A stretch of DNA of 64,000 nucleotides from Pseudomonas protegens (GCF_003363755.1 NZ_CP031396.1:496001-560000), one strand, 5' to 3'; positions 10,094-20,066 are shown, counted from the stretch's first letter. The notes: a model not told the origin generated them from the letters alone. Made by a program: numbers and translations.

Positions 10094-10459
10094 TCAGCCA
10101 TCGCGCAGCCCGGGCGGCCAGGGCTTGCGGTCCTCTCTATCAGGCGGGCCATACAGCTCCTGCTCCCAGTCCTCGAACGCCGGCGATGCGCTGTATCCCG
10201 GATCGCAGTACTGGCGAATGTATTGGGCGGCACGGTACTCGGCGTACTTGGCATTCACCGGTACGCCCTCTTCGTCCAGCTCCAGCACATTGGCAAAAAT
10301 CGCGTAGGCCATCTCCAGCATGCTCGGCTCTTCGCTCAGGCAACTGCGATAGTCGACACCCTCCAGCAGCGGGTAGCCGAGGGTGCCGTTGGCGACCCAG
10401 AAACTGAAGGTGCGCAACGCCCCGGAAAACTCCGGGCTGAGTTGTTTCGGGTAAAGCAT
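10094..10459 (-). CDS. Uncharacterised small protein (possible DUF7677-like)
   Basis: A 121-residue soluble acidic protein beginning MLYPKQLSPEFSGALRTFSF. The start at 10459 has AGAGG eight bases upstream; a longer in-frame start at 10519 exists. It has no signal peptide or membrane segment. The pattern of aromatic and acidic residues (FSFWVANGTLGYPLLEGVDY) recalls small Pseudomonas proteins often annotated as DUF7677, some of which resemble immunity proteins, but this is recalled similarity only. Function unknown. Confidence 0.7.
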   Translation of the reverse strand: MLYPKQLSPEFSGALRTFSFWVANGTLGYPLLEGVDYRSCLSEEPSMLEMAYAIFANVLELDEEGVPVNAKYAEYRAAQYIRQYCDPGYSASPAFEDWEQELYGPPDREDRKPWPPGLRDG

Positions 10460-10543
10460 GCGGCTTGCCTCTGCTAGGTATCGGACCGGGAGGATTCTCC
10501 GGTACTGGCCGCTGTGCAAGCAAGTCGACGGCAGCCGCCGTGT

Positions 10544-12118
10544 TCAACTGACGGCCAGCGAGCGCTGTTCGGTTACCACGCAATTACGTCCCTTCTGCTT
10601 GGCCTGATACAACAACTGGTCGGCCTTTTCCAACGCGGCGGTGATCGAACCACTTCCCGGCTGCCACACGCTGACGCCCAACGAAACCGTAATGTGCCCG
10701 ACGGTATCGATCTGCGCCGCGGCGATCGAGGCTCGCAGGCGCTCTGCGACATCGGTTGCAGCCCGTAGCGAACTGTTCGGCAAGAGCAGGACAAACTCCT
10801 CGCCGCCCACCCGGCACGGCAGGTCGTCAGTGCGCGAGTTTTGCTTCATCAGGTCGGCAATCGCTCTCAGGGTTTCATCCCCCACGCCATGGCCGAAGGT
10901 GTCGTTCACCCGTTTGAAGTGATCGATGTCCATGGAAACGATGGCGAACGGCTGATTGGCCTGCTGCCAATGCGCCAGGGTGTCCTGCATCGCCCGCCGG
11001 TTGGCCAGCCCGGTCAGCGCATCACTTTGCGCCTGCTGGTTGAGCCGGCCGATCTTTTCCTGGAGCAGGCTGGTGCCCAGCAGCAGCGCCCGACGAATCT
11101 GCCAACTTTCAGAATACTGCGCCGGGATCGCGCTGATGCGCTCGTAGCTCTCAGGGCTGTCCAGGCGCCTGGCACTCTCGGCCAGCCGCGACAGCGGCGC
11201 CGAAATCCTCGTCCCCAACCACCAGATCAGCACCAGGCCAAACAGCGCCAGCGGCAGTATGCCCTTGGCGACTTTGGACATGGTTACCTGCAGCGTGGCC
11301 TGGATGTTGCCGAGGGGCTGCTGGGCGATCACCCCCCAACCGCTGCTGGGCACATGGGTGAAACCCGCGAGCATTTCCACGCCCTGGGCATCCAGCGCCT
11401 GCAATGCCCCCCCGCCCTGGCTCAAGGCCGCATCGACGATCGGGTCATCGGCAACGATCTGGCCGATTTGCTCGGGATAGGGGTGATAGAGAACCCGCCG
11501 ATTACTGTCCACCAGATAGACATGGGCGCCATCCTCACGGACCTGCCGGTCCATCAAATCTTGAAGGGCGTTCTTCTGTTCAAGTCGGATGCTGCCGCCG
11601 ACCAGCCCCAGGTACCGCCCTTTGCCGTCAAACACCGGCTGGGATACAAAAACCAGCAGATTGCCGGCAATGGACTTGAAGGCCTTGCTGATGATCGGTT
11701 GACGCAGCCTGAGCGGTGTCTGGTCTTGCAGGGACTGGCCATTGAGATGCAGGTGCTCGGGCATTGAGGCGATGATGGTGCCGGTCGCGTTGGTGATCAG
11801 TACCGAGTTGAAGCTGTTGTCCTGCCCCAGCAAGCGCTGGGCTTCGCCGGCCAGTCGTTGCGAATCGTCAAAGTCTCCACCCAGAACAGCGGCGGCATAC
11901 TTCAAGCGATCCTGATCGGAACTGAGCACCTGCTCCACACCGGAGGCGATCCGAGCGGCATAGGCCTGGTTGACTTGCAGGGCGTTTTCAATGAGCTCCT
12001 GCTTCTGGATCTTGAACATGACCCAGAAGCTGTTGGCCAGGGTGGCCAATGCTGCAAACAGTACGAAGACCAGAATCAGCACACGAAGATTAAGCTTGGG
12101 CTTGGGCCGGGTAGGCAT
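10544..12118 (-). CDS. Membrane diguanylate cyclase with periplasmic Cache sensor
   Basis: Makes cyclic di-GMP from two GTP and so favours biofilm over motility. The 524-residue protein has an N-terminal membrane segment (LRVLILVFVLFAALATLANS, about residues 11-30), a periplasmic dCache-like sensor (about 35-270) and a second membrane segment (about 275-295). A short linker follows, then a C-terminal GGDEF domain (about 365-515). The active-site motif is intact as GGEEF near residue 437, and five residues before it is RTDD, a complete inhibitory I-site (RxxD), so the enzyme should be active and feedback-inhibited. The start at 12118 (MPTRPKPKLN) precedes the signal-anchor; an upstream ATG at 12169 is less likely. 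The sensed ligand cannot be read from sequence. Confidence 0.92.
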   Translation of the reverse strand: MPTRPKPKLNLRVLILVFVLFAALATLANSFWVMFKIQKQELIENALQVNQAYAARIASGVEQVLSSDQDRLKYAAAVLGGDFDDSQRLAGEAQRLLGQDNSFNSVLITNATGTIIASMPEHLHLNGQSLQDQTPLRLRQPIISKAFKSIAGNLLVFVSQPVFDGKGRYLGLVGGSIRLEQKNALQDLMDRQVREDGAHVYLVDSNRRVLYHPYPEQIGQIVADDPIVDAALSQGGGALQALDAQGVEMLAGFTHVPSSGWGVIAQQPLGNIQATLQVTMSKVAKGILPLALFGLVLIWWLGTRISAPLSRLAESARRLDSPESYERISAIPAQYSESWQIRRALLLGTSLLQEKIGRLNQQAQSDALTGLANRRAMQDTLAHWQQANQPFAIVSMDIDHFKRVNDTFGHGVGDETLRAIADLMKQNSRTDDLPCRVGGEEFVLLLPNSSLRAATDVAERLRASIAAAQIDTVGHITVSLGVSVWQPGSGSITAALEKADQLLYQAKQKGRNCVVTEQRSLAVS

Positions 12119-12450
12119 GTAAAAAAGTCCGGATGAGCAAGCAGACAGTGGATTTCGATGTTGCGCCAACTGCCTGCCGGCTATGGATCATTCACGTCCG
12201 TGCGCCCTAGACACATGGATAATCATCCGTCGAACATCGTCGAAACGCCTGCACTGTTTGGCTATAAAGGCGTCAGTTATTAGAGCCGCGCAGTCTACCC
12301 GGGTTGCTCCGATTGGCAATCGATAAAATGACCAGGCGTCCAGTGGCGCACGGCCCATGGTTTTCACACCCGCCCCAACCCGTCACAATGCGCCGCCTCA
12401 GGCCAGAGTTGCCCCCAAGCCGCCCGCCTCACTGATCGCAAGGACCGCCC
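12119..12450. other. Intergenic region between divergent genes
   Basis: 332 bases between the diguanylate cyclase and the next gene. It must hold both promoters, but I see no strong -35/-10 pair. The only notable structure is the short palindrome CGATTGGCAATCG at 12310-12322. Confidence 0.5.
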
Positions 12451-13041
12451 ATGAGCGTCTTCAGCACCTTGTTCGACCCTCTCGAAAAGCCGGCACCGTC
12501 GGCCACTGACACACTCCAGGCGCCCCATGAAGCGGATGCAACGCCCGATCCGGTCCAGCCCCAGGAACAGGCCGAGTCCGCCAACCGGGCCCTGCTCGAA
12601 GCCGCCGATGCCTACTTCGCCTTTCACCTGTTCGCCGCCCCCTTCCCCAGCCAGGCCGAGGCTGAACGGTTCGCCTTCGAACAGTGGGAGCCCGAACCTG
12701 CGGCGGATGCCAGCGACGCCGAATTCAGCGCCTGGGAAGCGCGCAATCCCAGCTGGCGCCTCAGGCAGGAATTGGGCTACTACATGGACGCCGATTTCGT
12801 CGAGCTGATCGGCAAAGACGACTGCCCGCAATACCTGGAATCGCTGATCCGCAGTGATGCCGAGCAACAGCGGCTGCGCTCGCGGATCAAGGCGCATTAC
12901 AGCCACTTCATCATCGTCGGCAGCGAGTCGATTGATGGCGACCAGCGATCGGTTGCCTCCGGGCCCAATCAGCGCCCGCCGCAAAGCACGCCGACACTGG
13001 ACTACCTGGGCGAGTTCAACGGTTCCTCTGCCCCGCACTAG
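12451..13041 (+). CDS. Hypothetical acidic protein
   Basis: A 196-residue soluble protein starting MSVFSTLFDPLEK, with AAGGA six bases before the ATG. The first 50 residues are Pro/Glu/Ala-rich and probably disordered; the middle (about 55-160) is rich in Trp, Phe and acidic residues and may fold as a small helical domain. No signal peptide, membrane segment or catalytic motif is visible. Function unknown; coding is supported by length, ribosome-binding site and codon bias. Confidence 0.75.
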   Translation: MSVFSTLFDPLEKPAPSATDTLQAPHEADATPDPVQPQEQAESANRALLEAADAYFAFHLFAAPFPSQAEAERFAFEQWEPEPAADASDAEFSAWEARNPSWRLRQELGYYMDADFVELIGKDDCPQYLESLIRSDAEQQRLRSRIKAHYSHFIIVGSESIDGDQRSVASGPNQRPPQSTPTLDYLGEFNGSSAPH

Positions 13042-13188
13042 ATGCTAAAAAGGCCCACAGTTTTCCCTTGCACCCCTTGTCGTGCCCAGCCGTACCACGA
13101 GAATCACCATGCACAGCCATTACCCGAACACCCGCGCTCCGTTGCGCCCTCTTGACCTCCTCACCCACCAGCCAACGGCGGTAGCCCC

Positions 13189-14901
13189 ATGATCGAAGTC
13201 ACCGAAGTGTCCATTGCCGACCTGCGCGCCGCCCTGGAATCAGGCCGGACCACCGCCGTGGAACTGGTCCAGGCCTATCTGGCGCGGATCGATGCCTACG
13301 ATGGCCCGCAGACCGCCACCGCGCTGAACGCCGTGGTGGTGCGCAACCCTGAGGCCCTGAAGGAGGCCGCAGCGTCCGATGAGCGTCGCGCCAAGGGCCA
13401 GACCCTGGGCCCGCTGGACGGCATTCCCTACACCGCCAAGGACAGCTACCTGGTCAAGGGCCTGACCGCCGCCTCGGGCAGCCCGGCCTTTGCCGAGCTG
13501 GTGGCCTACCGCGATGCCTTCACCATCGAGCGCCTGCGGGGCGCCGGGGCCATCTGCCTGGGCAAGACCAATATGCCGCCCATGGCCAATGGCGGCATGC
13601 AGCGCGGGGTGTATGGCCGTGCGGAAAGCCCCTACAACGCCGCTTACCTGACCGCGCCCTTCGCCTCGGGCTCCTCCAATGGCGCCGGCACGGCCACCGC
13701 CGCCAGCTTCGCCGCCTTCGGCCTGGCCGAGGAAACCTGGTCCAGCGGTCGTGGCCCGGCCTCCAACAATGGCCTGTGCGCCTACACACCATCGCGTGGA
13801 GTGATTTCGGTGCGCGGCAACTGGCCGCTGACCCCGACCATGGACGTGGTGGTGCCCTTCGCCCGGACCATGGCCGACCTGCTGCAAGTGCTGGACGTGG
13901 TGGTGGCCGAAGACCCGGACACCCGCGGCGACCTGTGGCGCCTGCAGCCCTGGGTGCCGATCCCCAGCGTGAGCTCGGTGCGCCCGGCGTCCTACCCGCA
14001 ACTGGCGGCCGACGCCACGGCGCTCAAGGGCAAACGCTTTGGTGTGCCGCGCATGTACATCAATGCCGACCCGGAAGCCGGCACCAGCGACAAACCCGGC
14101 ATCGGCGGCCCCACCGGCCAGCGCATTCACACCCGGCCCTCGGTGATCGACCTTTGGCAACAGGCGCGTCAAGCCCTGGAAGCCGCCGGCGCCGAAGTGC
14201 TGGAAGTGGACTTCCCCCTGGTGTCCAACTGCGAAGGCGACCGCCCCGGCGCACCGACCGTGTACAACCGCGGCCTGGTCAGCAAGGAGTTCCTCCATGA
14301 CGAATTGTGGGAACTGTCGGGCTGGGCCTTCGACGACTTCCTGCGGGCCAACGACGACCCCAAGCTCAACCGCCTGGCGGATGTCGACGGGCCGCAGATC
14401 TTCCCTCACGACCCCGGCACCCTGCCCAACCGCGAAGACGACCTGGCCGCCGGCATGGACCAGTACGTGACCATGGCCAAGCGCGGGCTCAAGACCTGGG
14501 ACCAGATCGCCTCCCTGGCCGACGGCCTGCGCGGCCTGGAGCAGACCCGGCGCATCGATCTGGAAGAGTGGATGGATCGCCTGGGGCTGGACGCGGTGCT
14601 GTTCCCCACCGTGGCCGACGTTGGCCCGGCCGATGCCGATATCAACCCCGAGTCGGCGGACATTGCCTGGAGCAACGGTGTGTGGGTGGCCAACGGCAAC
14701 CTTGCGATCCGCCACCTGGGCGTGCCCACGGTGACCGTGCCGATGGGCGTGATGGCAGACATCGGCATGCCGGTCGGCCTGACCTTCGCTGGCCGCGCCT
14801 ATGACGATTCGAGCCTGCTGCGCCTGGCGTCGGCCTTCGAATCCACCGGCAGCAAGCGCCTGATTCCACCACGCACGCCGGCCTTGTCACTCGCTCGCTA
14901 A
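13189..14901 (+). CDS. Amidase-signature family hydrolase
   Basis: Ser-cisSer-Lys amidase (570 residues), a family that hydrolyses amides or ureas. The catalytic lysine is seen in PYTAKDSYLVKG (about residue 84). The cis-serine loop is ASGSSNGAG rather than the canonical GGSSGG, and the nucleophile segment reads ETWSSGRGPAS where family members usually have DTGGSIR. Both serines are retained but the glycine-rich oxyanion loop is changed. The C-terminal part (VTVPMGVMADIGMPVGLTF) matches the family. Substrate unknown; allophanate hydrolase, indoleacetamide hydrolase and GatA-like enzymes are relatives. It is monocistronic, with a terminator directly after the stop. No clear ribosome-binding site precedes the ATG. 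Confidence 0.88.
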   Translation: MIEVTEVSIADLRAALESGRTTAVELVQAYLARIDAYDGPQTATALNAVVVRNPEALKEAAASDERRAKGQTLGPLDGIPYTAKDSYLVKGLTAASGSPAFAELVAYRDAFTIERLRGAGAICLGKTNMPPMANGGMQRGVYGRAESPYNAAYLTAPFASGSSNGAGTATAASFAAFGLAEETWSSGRGPASNNGLCAYTPSRGVISVRGNWPLTPTMDVVVPFARTMADLLQVLDVVVAEDPDTRGDLWRLQPWVPIPSVSSVRPASYPQLAADATALKGKRFGVPRMYINADPEAGTSDKPGIGGPTGQRIHTRPSVIDLWQQARQALEAAGAEVLEVDFPLVSNCEGDRPGAPTVYNRGLVSKEFLHDELWELSGWAFDDFLRANDDPKLNRLADVDGPQIFPHDPGTLPNREDDLAAGMDQYVTMAKRGLKTWDQIASLADGLRGLEQTRRIDLEEWMDRLGLDAVLFPTVADVGPADADINPESADIAWSNGVWVANGNLAIRHLGVPTVTVPMGVMADIGMPVGLTFAGRAYDDSSLLRLASAFESTGSKRLIPPRTPALSLAR

Positions 14902-14905
14902 GCGC

Positions 14906-14942
14906 AAAGGCCCGAGGCGCCCATAAGGCGCCCCGGGCCTTT
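14906..14942 (+). terminator. Intrinsic terminator after amidase gene
   Basis: AAAGGCCCGAGGCGCC and GGCGCCCCGGGCCTTT form a nearly perfect 16-base stem around a five-base loop, five bases after the stop codon. The facing chemoreceptor gene ends 63 bases on. Confidence 0.85.
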
Positions 14943-15005
14943 ACCCGCCTGACAGCGCACCACAGCGATGCACCGCCAGGGGCGCGCGACGGTATGTTGC
15001 GCAGG

Positions 15006-16319
15006 CTATTTCAACTGATTGGCGAAACGCCCCACGGCCCCCACAACCTGGCGCGCGCCCTCCTGGATTTCGAGAATCACCGAGCCGGCCTCGTTGGCAA
15101 GTGCCAGGCCTTCTTCAGCCTGCCCGCGACTGTTGGCCATGCCGCTTACGGCTGCATCCGCCAGACTCTGGTTCTGCTGTACAACGCTGACGATTTCTTC
15201 GGTAGCGGCACTGGTGCGCCCCGCCAACTGCCTCACTTCATCGGCGACCACGGCAAACCCCCGGCCCTGCTCACCGGCCCGCGCCGCCTCGATTGCGGCG
15301 TTGAGCGCGAGCAAGTTGGTCTGTTGGGCGATGCCGCCAATGGTCTGGACAATCGAGCTGATCAGCAGTGATTGCTTGCCCAACGCTTCAATCCCGGCGG
15401 ATGCCGCCTGCATTTCATCCGAGATCATGCGCATCGTTTGCACGGTGTTCTGCACCACGTCGGCACCTCGGCGGGCGCTGATGTCGGTTTGTTGGGAGAT
15501 CTCGAACGCGATGGTCGCCGCCTCGTTCACCTGCTGCTCGCGAGCCACTTGCTCGGTAATGACCGTGGCGAACTTGACCACCTTGTAAAGGACGCCCTGT
15601 GCGTTGTGCACCGGGTTGTAGGTCGCTTCCAGCCAAACGACTCGACCATGGGCATCGACGCGCTTGAAACGGTCAGCCACGAATTCACCGCGATTGAGGG
15701 TCGCCCAGAACTCCTTGTAATGACTGGACGCGGCATCGGCTGGGTCACAGAACATGCTGTGGTGCTTGCCTTTGATTTGCCCAAGTTCATAGCCCATTGA
15801 GCGCAGAAACTGCTCGTTTGCTTGCAGGATATGGCCTTGAAGATCGAACTCGATCACCGCAGTGGAGCGCAGCAGCGCTTGAATGAACGCCGAATTCTCC
15901 GCCGAAGTGTCAACGGTCTCGGTGATGTTCGAACCAAAGGCATGAATACTTTCCAATTGCCCCTGTTGATTGACAATCGGCTGCCAGAGGCCGCGAAACC
16001 ACGACAGTCCACCATCGGGACGCTGAAAACGGTAAGTATCGATAACCGCGTCGTGGTTGTTCACGCTGTCGAGCAAACGACGATAGCAATCCATCTGCCG
16101 TACATACTGCGGAATGAAATTGTCGATCGGTTTGTTCAGTACTTGGTTGGCGCCACACCCCAACATGTTCAGAAAGCCTTCATTGGCATCTATAACGTTG
16201 TAGTTGGCGTCAAGGACCGCACGCACAAGGCAAGTCTCAATCCCCTTGAGCAACTGTCGAGCCACTGAAAGCTCCGACTGAAGGGACTGCAACTGCATTT
16301 TCAAACGAGTATTGAACAT
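15006..16319 (-). CDS. Soluble PAS-PAS methyl-accepting chemotaxis protein (BdlA/Aer-like)
   Basis: A 437-residue cytoplasmic chemoreceptor-type protein without membrane segments. Two PAS domains (about residues 25-140 and 145-265) precede a C-terminal signalling domain (about 270-437). The signalling domain contains the highly conserved hairpin [20 protein letters not shown] and [15 protein letters not shown], which contacts CheA and CheW. Domain order and size resemble BdlA, the P. aeruginosa biofilm-dispersal regulator, and Aer-type energy sensors. It probably senses redox or oxygen through a PAS-bound cofactor, but no ligand residues can be assigned here. The start at 16319 has AGGA eight bases upstream. 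A possible FliA promoter precedes it. Confidence 0.9.
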   Translation of the reverse strand: MFNTRLKMQLQSLQSELSVARQLLKGIETCLVRAVLDANYNVIDANEGFLNMLGCGANQVLNKPIDNFIPQYVRQMDCYRRLLDSVNNHDAVIDTYRFQRPDGGLSWFRGLWQPIVNQQGQLESIHAFGSNITETVDTSAENSAFIQALLRSTAVIEFDLQGHILQANEQFLRSMGYELGQIKGKHHSMFCDPADAASSHYKEFWATLNRGEFVADRFKRVDAHGRVVWLEATYNPVHNAQGVLYKVVKFATVITEQVAREQQVNEAATIAFEISQQTDISARRGADVVQNTVQTMRMISDEMQAASAGIEALGKQSLLISSIVQTIGGIAQQTNLLALNAAIEAARAGEQGRGFAVVADEVRQLAGRTSAATEEIVSVVQQNQSLADAAVSGMANSRGQAEEGLALANEAGSVILEIQEGARQVVGAVGRFANQLK

Positions 16320-16350
16320 GGGCGCATCCTGCTAAAGGAGAGACTCTTTG

Positions 16351-16379
16351 CTATCGGCAACCGTTGGGGGTTTGTTTTC
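16351..16379 (-). promoter_or_regulatory. Possible FliA (sigma28) promoter of the chemoreceptor gene
   Basis: On the minus strand GCCGATAG (seven of eight matches to the FliA -10 element) is preceded by GAAAA at a 16-base spacing. It lies about 32 bases upstream of the chemoreceptor ATG. The -35 is imperfect, so this is tentative. Confidence 0.35.
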
Positions 16380-16537
16380 AGCTTTTTTTGTGCTGCAAAA
16401 ACACTATAGAAGCATTGTTTGCAGCGCTCCATTTTCTCCCCTGATATAAAGCCATGCACCCAGCCTGGTGGTTACAATCCCCGCGCCACGCCACTAGCGC
16501 CCTTCCCCCATGCACCGCCCGAGCCGGACCACTCACC

Positions 16538-17035
16538 ATGACCACACACCGCATTACCCTCGCCAACGGCTGGATTGCCGAATTTGCCGAACAAGGTGAA
16601 TTCCGCATGGGCGCCATCAGCTGGAACCTGCACCTGCGCGGCCCCGACCAACAGGCCATCCGCTATTTCGAAAGCCAGATCGTGCTGGTCAACGATGAGG
16701 ATGGCGAGCAGGCACGGAACTTCATCAGCCTGTCCGAGGACGGGGTCTACGGGTACCTGGGCAACGGCATGAGTCACGGTTGGGTGATCGACTTCTCCCG
16801 CTGCATGATCGCGCCCCACCGGGTGACCATTTCCCACTACCACTACGCCTATGACGAATACATCTCGCTGCTGGAGCAACCGGCGTACAAGCGAGTGCGG
16901 GAGTACATCAGTGTCATCGGTCGCACCGTCTACCTGACCTTTCCCTTCACCCGGGACGAGGACTTTCCCAAGGTCTGGGAGGAGTACCTGGTGATCCGCC
17001 GGCGGCAGCTGGACGAGCTGTATTTTCGTAACTGA
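16538..17035 (+). CDS. Hypothetical protein
   Basis: A 165-residue soluble protein beginning MTTHRITLANGWIAEFAEQG. It is rich in aromatic residues and predicted beta strands, with no signal peptide or membrane segment. The start at 16538 was chosen over an upstream in-frame ATG at 16454 because the earlier stretch looks non-coding. It converges with the TonB receptor gene, with a single base between the stop codons. Function unknown. Confidence 0.7.
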   Translation: MTTHRITLANGWIAEFAEQGEFRMGAISWNLHLRGPDQQAIRYFESQIVLVNDEDGEQARNFISLSEDGVYGYLGNGMSHGWVIDFSRCMIAPHRVTISHYHYAYDEYISLLEQPAYKRVREYISVIGRTVYLTFPFTRDEDFPKVWEEYLVIRRRQLDELYFRN

Positions 17036-17036
17036 G

Positions 17037-19163
17037 TCAGCGCAAGCTCCAGGACACGCCCAGGTACACCCCCAAGCCTTCTCCCGGGGTCGAGCGCGCC
17101 GCGTCCAGCCCCTTGTCGTCGTAGCCCGGAGTAACGGTGGCGGCGTAGCGCTTGTCGGTCAGGTTGCGCACATCGACCCAGGTCTGCCAGTCGTTCTTTG
17201 GTGCGTTGTAGCCCAGGGTGGCGCCGAACAGCGCGTAAGGGTCGGCGTAGTAACTGTTGGCGTAATCCACCGCCACCTTGGACACCAGTTGGGTGTTGAC
17301 GGCGGCGAAGAAACCCAGGGGCCAGTCGTAGCGCAACTCGCCCTGGTAATAGTGCATCGGCAGGCCCGGTAGGCGGTTGTCGCCAAAACGCGCGTCATCG
17401 CGATAGTGGAAGTCGCTGAAGGTGTAGGCCTGGCGCAGGCTCAGGCGGCCGACGCCTGGCTGCGACCACAGCTCACTCTGCAGGCTGGCCTCCACGCCTT
17501 GGTGCACCGTGGGGCTGGCGTTGAGCTCGTAGGGCATGGTGGCGTTGGCGTCCGGCCAAACCGAGAGCAGTTCGTGGCGCACCTGGGCGTAGTACCAGGC
17601 CAGGCTCCACTCGCCCAGGCTGCTATCGCCGCGGCCGCCCAGCTCCAGGGTGGTGGCGGTCTGGTTGCGCAGCTTGATCGGATCGCGCTGGGCGCCCGTG
17701 GCGACGCCGCTGCCAGCCGGGAAGCGCAGGTTCGAGCTGTAGATCAACGACCAAGGGTGCGGTGCTTCCACCGAGCGGCTGAGGTTGCCAAACAGCTGCA
17801 CATTCGGTGTCAGCTGGTAGCGCAGGCCCAGGCGCGGCGCGTAGTCCCAATCGCCGAGGCTGGTCTTGCCGCCGCCCTCGGGGTAGGTCACCGCACTTTC
17901 GCGCCGGGTGTAGATGGCCGCCAGGCCCGTGGTCAGCCACAGGTCATCGGCAACTTCCAGGTCATTGCCAACGTGCAGGACGGTGTCCGAGCCCTGGTAA
18001 GTGAAGTTGCGGATTCGCGTGCCTGGCGCATAGCTGGCGGTATTGCCTGTGGGAATCCGCACAAACTCGCTGGCGCCATCATTGGGCAGGTGCTGGGTGA
18101 CCCGCAGGCCCAGGGTGCTGCGGCTTTCCCGGCCCCAGAGAGTGTCGCGGCGCTTGTAGTCGAAGGTGCCGCTGACGTCGCTGTAGGCCACCTTCAGGCG
18201 GTTGGGGCCTTCGCGCAGGTCCATGGGGTAATCGTGGTAGACCAGACCGGTCTGGATGCTCGAATCGTCGTCGATGTAATAGGTGGTCTTGTTGCCGACA
18301 AAGGTACTGCCCGGCTGCTTGCGCCGGTCGTCGCGGCTGACATAGGCCGGGTTGGCCGCCCGTGGGTCGTGCTCGATGGAACCTTTGCTGACCCGCCCGG
18401 CCAGATCGTTGTCGGTCTCGCGGTAGCGCAGGTAGAAACGGGTTTCCAGGTTCGGGTTGAAGCGGTAGCCGAAGTTGCCAATCACCCCCTTGCTCTGGCT
18501 GCGGGTGTGGTCCTGGTAACCGTCGGCGTTGGCGTCGGTCAGCGACACGTAGTAGTCGAAATTCCCCAGCACTTGCCCGGAGCTGAGCTGACGCTGCTGA
18601 TAACCGTGGCTGCCAGTGGCGTAGCGCACCTGCAACAGCGGTGCGTCGTAGCCGGTGTGGCTGATGTAGTCGATGGCGCCCCCCAGGGCCAGGGCGCCAC
18701 GGTCGAAACCATTGGCGCCGCGCAGCACCTCTACGTGATCGACCCACAGGGGCTCGAGCAACTCATAGGGGGTGCCGCCGGGACCGGTCAGGGGCAAGCC
18801 GTCGAGCATGGTGTACAGCCCCGAGGCATGGGCCCCCGGCGCGCGGTTGATGCCCGAACCACGGATCGAGATCTTCACCCCTTCGTTCCCGGCGGACTGG
18901 GCATAGACCCCGGGCTGATAGGCCAGCACATCCTGGTTGCTGGCCACCCGCCCCTGCAGCGGCCGGCGCATGTCCACCACATTGCTGGCGCCCGGCACCT
19001 GGGCCAGCCCCGCCTCGGCCTCTGCCACCTGCTGTCCCTCAGCGCCCTGCTCCTGCCCCAGGACCTGCACCGGGGCCAGCTCCACGCTCCGGGTCTCGGC
19101 GATTGCCGGGCAGGCAAGGGCCAGGCCCAACAGGGCCGTGGGCAAGGATTTTGGCGAAGACAT
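17037..19163 (-). CDS. TonB-dependent outer-membrane receptor
   Basis: A 708-residue ligand-gated porin for import of a metal chelate or similar ligand, energised by TonB. It has a signal peptide (MSSPKSLPTALLGLALACPA, cleavage after AIA), a TonB-box-like stretch just after it (RSVELAPVQVLGQ) and a plug domain (about residues 55-165, with VKISIRGSGINR). A 22-strand barrel follows, ending in the aromatic signature VSWSLR. There is no N-terminal STN domain, so it does not signal to an anti-sigma factor. GGAG lies nine bases before the chosen start at 19163. The ligand is not identifiable; ferric citrate/FecA-like or metallophore receptors are candidates. No adjacent transporter genes. Confidence 0.9.
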   Translation of the reverse strand: MSSPKSLPTALLGLALACPAIAETRSVELAPVQVLGQEQGAEGQQVAEAEAGLAQVPGASNVVDMRRPLQGRVASNQDVLAYQPGVYAQSAGNEGVKISIRGSGINRAPGAHASGLYTMLDGLPLTGPGGTPYELLEPLWVDHVEVLRGANGFDRGALALGGAIDYISHTGYDAPLLQVRYATGSHGYQQRQLSSGQVLGNFDYYVSLTDANADGYQDHTRSQSKGVIGNFGYRFNPNLETRFYLRYRETDNDLAGRVSKGSIEHDPRAANPAYVSRDDRRKQPGSTFVGNKTTYYIDDDSSIQTGLVYHDYPMDLREGPNRLKVAYSDVSGTFDYKRRDTLWGRESRSTLGLRVTQHLPNDGASEFVRIPTGNTASYAPGTRIRNFTYQGSDTVLHVGNDLEVADDLWLTTGLAAIYTRRESAVTYPEGGGKTSLGDWDYAPRLGLRYQLTPNVQLFGNLSRSVEAPHPWSLIYSSNLRFPAGSGVATGAQRDPIKLRNQTATTLELGGRGDSSLGEWSLAWYYAQVRHELLSVWPDANATMPYELNASPTVHQGVEASLQSELWSQPGVGRLSLRQAYTFSDFHYRDDARFGDNRLPGLPMHYYQGELRYDWPLGFFAAVNTQLVSKVAVDYANSYYADPYALFGATLGYNAPKNDWQTWVDVRNLTDKRYAATVTPGYDDKGLDAARSTPGEGLGVYLGVSWSLR

Positions 19164-19317
19164 CGAGAAAACTCCGACAGGCAGAAAGGGGGCAATGCAA
19201 GTTGCGACGCAGGAAAGAACCAAGAGAACACAGGGGAATTGGGCTTTTTTTCGCCAGGAAAGCGGATGTCGGCAGTCACGCCTTCACTGGCGAAGCCACA
19301 GCGTCCAGCACGCAGCG

Positions 19318-19566
19318 CTAAGGGGTCTTGGCCCCCGCCAGAAAGTGCGCCACCAAGGCATTGGCATGACCATGGCCCATGCCGTGTTCGGACTTGAGCC
19401 AGGCCACCAGTTCCATGTGCTTCTTGCCGCTGAGGGCGCCAAGAAGCTCCAGCCAGTGGCTGATGGGCTGACCGTAGTTTTTTTCAATGGAAGGAAAGTA
19501 CGACGCCGGGCCTTTGACCTGGCTGGCTTGGCTCTTGTTGTCTTGGGTCCTACCGTCTTTGCTCAT
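19318..19566 (-). CDS. DUF4287-family small protein
   Basis: An 82-residue protein; the segment SYFPSIEKNYGQPISHWLEL followed by GHGHANALVAHFLAG is typical of DUF4287, a helical domain of unknown role. Its ATG overlaps the stop of the upstream membrane-protein gene by four bases (ATGA), so the two are translationally coupled. Confidence 0.82.
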   Translation of the reverse strand: MSKDGRTQDNKSQASQVKGPASYFPSIEKNYGQPISHWLELLGALSGKKHMELVAWLKSEHGMGHGHANALVAHFLAGAKTP

Positions 19567-20066
19567 GCTTCACCCTGTGCTTTTTTACTGCCCTTGATGT
19601 TTTCGATCAGATCGACCACGTAGTTCTGGTTGAAACCGGCAACGAAGGACCAGAACAGCAACTTGCCATAGGCGGCGTAGCCGTCAGCGTGCTGGCAGAA
19701 AATCACATAGAAGCTGTTCTCGGGGTAGTTGCAACTCTTGTCCCTGACGATCTCGGGAAACAGTTCCCCTTGCACCACGCCGGAGATGAACAGGATGTAC
19801 AGCAGGCCCGCCAGGATGCCGCCAATGAACGACGGCAGCAGCACATTGAACCAGGAACTGCACAGGCTGATGATCTCCTCCTCGCAAAGGTGTGACAGTT
19901 GCCGGTGAAACCCCACATAACCACCAATATTGCCGACGATGAACACCACCGAGGGGATGGTGTAGCCGTCGGCCAGGGCGACCGCTCCCAGGGACGCCGC
20001 CAACAGCAGCACAAAGATGATGAACAGTCGCTTCCATAGGATGTTCAGTGCTTCCTGGCGGTTCAT
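19563..20066 (-). CDS. Small integral membrane protein of unknown function
   Basis: A 167-residue protein with about three hydrophobic segments (near residues 13-32, 35-52 and 75-97) and a possible fourth near the C-terminus. Four cysteines lie outside the membrane segments (CEEEIISLC and CNYPENSFYVIFC), compatible with disulfides. Its stop overlaps the start of the DUF4287 gene. No family recognised. Confidence 0.7.
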   Translation of the reverse strand: MNRQEALNILWKRLFIIFVLLLAASLGAVALADGYTIPSVVFIVGNIGGYVGFHRQLSHLCEEEIISLCSSWFNVLLPSFIGGILAGLLYILFISGVVQGELFPEIVRDKSCNYPENSFYVIFCQHADGYAAYGKLLFWSFVAGFNQNYVVDLIENIKGSKKAQGEA

